Positions 58,253 through 64,000 of a DNA stretch of 64,000 bases are shown here, piece after piece. Each line of letters begins with the position of its first letter. Within the stretch, counting starts at the first letter, position 1. The DNA comes from Cyprinodon diabolis (Eukaryota; Chordata; Actinopteri; Cyprinodontiformes; Cyprinodontidae): the NCBI GenBank assembly GCA_030533445.1, contig CM060065.1, forward strand, positions 25,528,474-25,592,473, written 5' to 3'. The position numbers and the translations under genes are program-made. Under the pieces are notes generated by a model. That model did no database searches. It was not told the origin of the DNA and was given only the letters and a program-made list of their open reading frames with translations.

Positions 58253-61200
58253 ATGAGTGATACCGCAAATACAAGAGCCATACCGGCTCGGATGTCGCCC
58301 GGATTAAAAAGTTCAGTGTCAGTTGCTAGGGAACCAGGGCAACTTGATGACAAATTGGCTACTGGAACAAGACATAGATGGACTAGAGCAGAAAACTTGG
58401 TACTGATGAAATGCTACTATACAAGCGTCCCCAGTGAGAGAGGTTACATGCAGAGACTATGGGAATTATGGCAGCTCCAACAACCATCATCCACACTGAC
58501 AAAGAAACAACTACTAACTCAGTGTTCTAACATCCGCAAACGGCAACTAGAAATTGATGAGGTACAACTGACATGCTGCAGTAAGGAGGAGTCAGGACAA
58601 CAGGTCAGTAGGGAAATATCATCATCCCAACACACAGAGATTGGGTCCCCAGCCCCAACAACAACAAGCCCACTAAACGTAAGGGCGGCTGACCTACGAC
58701 GGCTGATCATGACCAAACTGGATCCCCTAGTACGACGTCCAAGACTGCCAAGGCTAAGTGACAGAGTACCCTCTGAAAGTCTTCTAGAAGATGTAAATGC
58801 AGCACTACATACTATCCCTACTAAAGAAATAACTGAGACCAACGAGCTGACCTACGTCACAGCTACAGTGATCCTAGAGATGCTTGGCTATAAGATAAAC
58901 ACCACAGGACACAAAGCAGAGCCCCCATGGAGGAGAAGGCTGGAAGCCAAGATCAAGGCAACACGAAGACAGGTTAGTCAGCTCTCAGACCTGCAGAAAG
59001 GTGTAGGGAAGAGGTTACCTTAGTACAACAAGCTGTCCATTCCTGAGGCTCTAGAAACTGCCAAACAAAGACTCGCTGCCCTGGCCACCCGCCTAAAGAG
59101 ATACAAGGGAGAAGCACAAGCCAGGAGAATAAACCAGGTGTTCTCCACCAACCCATCCAAAGTGTACTCACAGTGACAGGGTAATTCAAGATCAGATCCA
59201 CCCAGGGCTGAGGCTGAACAGTACTGGAGAAACATATGGGAGAAGGAGGCATCCCACAACACCAATGCTCAGTGGCTAGAAGATCTTAGAACAGATCACA
59301 GCAATCTCCCAGAACAAGAACCAGTAACCATTACAACGGCAGATGTCCAAGAAAGAGCGGCAGGTATGAAGAGCTGGACAGCACCAGGCCCTGACATGAT
59401 CCACACCTACTGGCTGAAAAAACTAACCGCACTTCATGCACGCCTCGCAGCACAAATGAACCAACTGCTGATGGATGGGACCCACCCAGAATGGTTAACC
59501 CAAGGACGGACAATCCTGATCATGAAGGATCCCCAGAAGGGAACAACCCCATCCAACTACCGGCCAATAACTTGGCTATGTACAACATGGAAGCTCCTGT
59601 CAGGCATCATAGCGGCTAAGATGAATAGGCACATGGCTCAATACATGCACCCTTCCCAGAAGGGAATAGGCAGTAACACCAGAGGAGCCAAGCACCAGCT
59701 ACTAGTGGATAGAGCAGTCACTCGAGACTGTAAGACCAGGCAGACAAATCTGTGCACTGCCTGGATTGACTATAAGAAAGCCTATGACTCAATGACACAT
59801 ACATGGATACTGGAATGCTTGGAAATGTACAAGATCCACAGGACTCTAATAGCCTTCATCAAGAACTCAATGAAGCTGTGGAAAACAAGTCTGGAAGCCA
59901 ATGCAAAGCCAATAGCACAAGTCACCATCAAGTGCGGCATATACCAGGGTGATGCACTATCCCCGCTGCTGTTCTGCATAGGCCTCAACCCCTCAAGTGC
60001 GGCCGCATGGTCTCAAAGAGAGGGAAGATGATCAGAACCGAGGGGGTTGAACTACCAGAAGGCCACATTACAGATGTGCAGGACAGCTACAAATACCTTG
60101 GGGTGCCACAGGCTAACGGAAACCACAAGGAGATGGCAAGAAAGACTGCCACAGCTAAATACCTACAAAGAGTAAGGCAGGTCCTGAAAAATCAGCTGAA
60201 TGGGAAAAACAAGATCCAAGCCATCAACACATATGCCCTACCAGTCATCAGATACCCCGCTGGTATAATAAACTGGCCAAAGGAGGAGATAGAGGCCACT
60301 GACATCAAGACAAGAAAGCTCCTCACAATGCATGGAGGGTTCCACCCCAAATCCAGCACCCTGAGACTGTATACCAAGCGTAGCGAGGGAGGCCGAGGGC
60401 TAGTGAGTGTCAAGACCACTGTCCAGGATGAAACAGCTAAGACCCAGGAGTACATCAGAAAGATGGCCCCCAAAGACAAATGGCTTGGTGAATACCTCAG
60501 GCAGGAGAAAACCGAAAGCGAGGACAAGAGGAAGGAGAACCATCATGGAGGGACAAGCCACTGCACGGCATATACCACAGACAAATAGAAGAAGTGGCTG
60601 ATATCAAAAAATCCTACCAGTGGCTGGAAAAGGCTGGACTGAAGGACAGCACAGAGGCACTAATCATGGCAGCACAAGAACAGGCACTCAGTACAAGATC
60701 AATAGAGGCCAGGGTCTACCACACCAGGCAGGACCCCCGATGCAGACTGTGCAAAGATGCCTCTGAAACAATACAGCACATAACAGCAGGGTGTAAAATG
60801 CAGGCAGGAAGTGCATACATGGAACGCCACAACCAGTTAGCTGCCATAGTGTACAGGAACATCTGCCATGAGTATGGGCTGGAAGTCCCAAGGTCAAAAT
60901 GGAAGACACCTCCTAAGGTAGTTGAGAATGACCGAGCTAAGATCCTATGGGACTTCAAGATCCAGACTGACAAACAGGTGATGGCTAACCAACCAGACAT
61001 CGTGTTGATCGACAAACAGCAGAAGAAGGCAGTAGTGATAGATGTGGCAATCCCAAGCGACAGCAACATCAAGAAGAAAGAACACGAGAAGCTTGAGAAA
61101 TACCAAGGGCTGAAAGAGGAGCTAGAAAAGATGTGGAAAGAGCAGCAGTGGCAGTGCTGCCAGTGGTAATTGGAGCACTGGGGGCTGTGACCCCCAAACT

Positions 61201-61318
61201 GGGCGAGTGGCTACAGCAGATCCCAGGTAAAACATCAGAGGTCTCTGTCCAGAAGAGCGCAGTCCTAGGAACAGCTAAGATACTGTGCAGAACCCTCAAA
61301 CTCCCAGGCCTCTGGTAG
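58253..61318 (+). pseudogene. R4/Dong-type LINE polyprotein, multiply disrupted
   Basis: The ATG at 58253 opens a frame with a basic, Trp-rich N-terminal domain (RHRWTRAENLVLMKCYY...RLWELW). Stops TAG (59021-59023) and TGA (59174-59176) interrupt it. The same frame then gives reverse transcriptase blocks: GTTPSNYRPITWLCTTWKLL, QKGIGSNTRGAKHQLLVDRA, AWIDYKKAYDSM (catalytic Asp, about 59768) and CGIYQGDALSPLLFCIGLNP. At about 59995 it joins, out of frame, to CGRMVSKRGKMIRTEG; the segment that should hold the YxDD box is gone. Another frame change near 60536 leads to IKKSYQWLEKAGLKDS, the knuckle CRLCKDASETIQHITAGC (C-x2-C-x8-H-x4-C) and the endonuclease PDIVLIDKQQKKAVVIDVAIP. A third change near 61140 leads to VVIGALGAVTPKLGEWLQ and the end at LKLPGLW. 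Confidence 0.88.
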
Positions 61319-61389
61319 AGGACCCGAGCTTGAGGATGACACATACCACCCCACGAGGGGTGAGAAAACAGTTTGTTTTATATATATAC

Positions 61390-64000
61390 ACACATCTAAA
61401 TAAAAACATAATTTTTGTTCTTATTTTGTACAGCTTTAATGCAGTTTTATCATTTGTCAAGACATTCATATCCTATTATATATCAGGCACTGACTTCATT
61501 AATGAAAGATCCAAAGCCTAATTGTATGTTCAGTAACAAAAACTGCTCTGAAAAATGATGATTTCTACTCTGAGACTAAGCTAATAAGTCCACATTTTAA
61601 CTTGATAGAATCTATTAAGCAAATAAGGGTAAAAAGAAACTAATAATAAAAATTGAACATTTAAATAGAAACAATGCTAGGCCTATTCAATCAGTTAAAA
61701 GGTTGAGATCTAGTTTAGAAATGTTTCTCAGTGGAGGAGCCACTCAAGGCAATGTTAAATCAAATCTACATGAGTAATCTTTTTGCAGTTTTCTCTAATG
61801 AAAGTACTTGGTTCCTCGTGATGACTAAGGTGTGTGAATGCACTGTAAAAAGGTCATTTTGCAGCAAATTCAAATCTCTTTCAAGCTAAAAAACTATTTT
61901 ACTAGCAAACATAAAATTTGGACTAACACACAAATACATGCAAAGAAAAAAAATGCTGCAAAGGAGAATGCTGCACTAACAGCAGGCAGCAAAGTGAAAA
62001 TATGTAAACAGAAATCACGCAGCACAAAACACATGCAACGTAAAAATGCTGCAAGTAGCAAAAACAACTGCAAGTTAAGAAAAGCTGCAAACTTGTGCTG
62101 CATAATTGAAGTGCTTCAGATTACTAAAAATAAGCTATTATTATTTAACAGAAATATAGATAGGATGCTTTCCAGAAGGAGGAAAGAAAAGGTTTCTTTG
62201 ATTTTTTAAAACAATTATTCTCTATTAGCATCAAATGTTTGTTTTACTAAAGGACTGAAGCATATTTCCTTTGATCGTGTTGTATGCGTTAGTCTGTTTT
62301 TGGGTTTGCTAGTCTTTTAAAATGTGAAGCATTTTTTCAATTTGCTATAAAATCCTGTATTTAAGCCACTTTTACAATCCTTGACCACAGTCGAAAAGGT
62401 GGTTTAGAATGAGAACTAGTTTTGGAAACAGACAAGAAAAGGGGGCTCCTCCACTTCAGACTCCCCTAACTGTTAAGTGTGCTGCAGTTTTCTGAAAAGC
62501 ACCACAAGCAGAAATATTAAGAATAGCTTTTTCAATAATAAAAGCCATTTAAAAAACTTTAAACACTCAACATTTCAACATACACTTCTCAAATTTCAAT
62601 GATTAAATAAACCACCATTCCATTGAGCCTGAATGTTCAGAAATGACAAAATATATCGTATAACTCGACAAACTTTCAAAGGTAATCTTCAAGTATATAT
62701 GGAAAATGTTTCTTTGTTTTACTTGTCTGAGAAGTAGAACTAAAATCCTTACAGAAGTTCTGGCAGATAAAAGAAACGTGGTTGATTTTAAGGTAAAAAT
62801 GATCACCAATGGAATGAGTATTTTTTTACCTTAATAAAAATAAGGTAACAATAAATAGACATGCACTTGAAATAATAAAATTGTTTTCCTTGTTTTATAT
62901 ATAAATCGTATTCCACTGGAAAATGTTCGACCTACCTGCTCATCAAATAAAAGGGAAATACACAATACAAATGCATACAATTTTTGCATAACCCTTTGAC
63001 CTGGAAAACAGAAGATAATATGTTGTAAACAATTGAAGGCATGCAATACCCACATTTTTTTTCTAAAGTGAAGATCAAGTTCCCTAACTTCCAAATGATG
63101 CATAACACAAGCTAAATTTAACAGTTAATTATTCTGTGCCTAAATAATTTGTAGCTCTCACCCACTTTAGAACTGAACTATGATAATAAATAGAAAAAAA
63201 TGACATCAGATAAACATTGTAGTGCTGAATAAACCAAAATAACACTTCTTTTATTTCGAAAGAGGGGTGAGATATTTACTACAATTTATTATGGGTACTA
63301 AAAAATATTTCATGTTCTTAAATCCCCATGATAGCAAAATAACACTCCTTCTTAAATAACCACAAAGTATAATTGAAACATGATTAGAAAAAAAAAAGGA
63401 AGAAACTAATTTAACACAACATTAATTCTGGACAGATTGTATTTGCAAGAAAATTGACAGATGCAATCAGACACGGTTTAAACAGCAAAACTGTACACTG
63501 AGGAAAGGAGGGTAGAAACTCCACCCTTTAAATGAGTTTTGGTGACATGTTTTCAGTGTATAAAATGGGAGAATATGGCAGGCATTTTAACACATAAAAA
63601 AGGAAATAATATTTTATTTCTATCTGGTTGGTATCCTGCTGTAATTTTTTTCCATGTTGTCCCCGTTTAATATCTGTATAAGTACCCAGAACGTATTTTA
63701 CTTCAGTACCAGATAAGTAGGATGAAAAATTATTTTAAGTTTAGTTTTGGATCCAAATTTTCAATTAATAATAACACAGTGTAGCCGATCAAGGACAAAG
63801 ATTTCATCAAACAGCTTCTTTTCTCTTCTTGCAGCAGTCCATGCTGACAGTTGCAATTGTGTTTGATAGGCATTAGACAGGTTTGTTCAAAAGAGAGAAA
63901 AAAAAATAAAAAAAATTCAGATGAAAAGAATGAGACAAAGCTTTCAAGACTTGTGCTCAAACATGAAGAAACGATACAGGACCCCAACCGCTGCTGCAGC
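61390..64000. other. Non-coding, nothing firmly recognised
   Basis: 61930-62105 is a degenerate stretch with repeated 'tgctgcaa/gcagcaaa' words that produces a Lys- and Ala-rich ORF; it resembles a dispersed fish repeat and not a gene. The remainder is AT-rich. The ORF at the right edge (63730-63987, minus) has no recognisable family. Confidence 0.4.

Larger units (their letters stand above)
58141..61377 (+). mobile_element. R4/Dong-type (Rex6-like) LINE with restriction-like endonuclease, near full length, dead
   Basis: About 3.2 kb in a TA microsatellite. Order: 5' UTR with a pol III-type B box, N-terminal domain, reverse transcriptase, CCHC knuckle, restriction-like endonuclease and a short 3' UTR. 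R4/Dong relatives are known to prefer TA- or TAA-rich microsatellites, which fits. Rex6 is the fish member of this group; the name is given from motif layout and needs alignment. Confidence 0.85.

Noticed and set aside
61838..62209. 123-codon Lys/Ala-rich ORF as a nuclear protein
   Set aside because: It arises from degenerate 'tgctgcaa'-type repeated words and poly-A stretches.

Overview
The window is vertebrate genomic DNA, most likely from a ray-finned (acanthomorph-like) fish. The grounds are GT-AG introns, AT-rich non-coding DNA, and a repeat population typical of teleosts: Tc1 DD34E transposons with IR/DR ends, PIF/Harbinger, an R4/Dong (Rex6-like) LINE with a restriction-like endonuclease, I/Nimb- and Rex1/L2-type LINE scraps, tRNA-derived SINEs and solo LTRs. 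No prokaryotic or organellar feature is seen. Only one convincing host gene is visible: a two-exon class A GPCR at 45374-49439 on the + strand.

Layout. 1-7083: old repeats, including a solo LTR with a perfect 5-bp target duplication (3737-4456) and a diverged direct duplication. 7084-15005: the most striking region, four head-to-tail units, each made of a (TA)n tract, a 371-381 bp GC-rich spacer with a 20-bp stem-loop, and a 1544-1550 bp Tc1 element. All four transposases carry the same N-terminal frameshift, so the array grew by DNA amplification and not by four insertions. 15006-45140: mostly unannotatable AT-rich DNA holding two more solo LTRs (24029-24720 and 34146-34782, each with a perfect 5-bp target duplication), an inverted pair of about 480-bp LTR-like repeats (20926-21412 and 29553-30031), LINE fragments and SINE-type repeats. 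45374-49439: the GPCR, with a LINE remnant about 240 bp upstream and two more repeats in its single coding intron.

51041-53885: a complete Harbinger element with 16-bp perfect terminal inverted repeats and two convergent genes, an intact Myb/SANT-like protein and a HARBI1-type nuclease broken by one stop codon in its conserved GDSA(Y/F) motif. 58084-61389: a nearly full-length but dead R4/Dong-type LINE lying in a TA microsatellite. It has two stops, three frame changes and a deletion that removes the reverse transcriptase YxDD segment.

A recurring theme is the TA microsatellite as a hub: the Tc1 array, the R4 LINE and one SINE each sit against one. Family names come from protein and motif recognition by eye. 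No database search was run, so finer family assignments and the species are inference.
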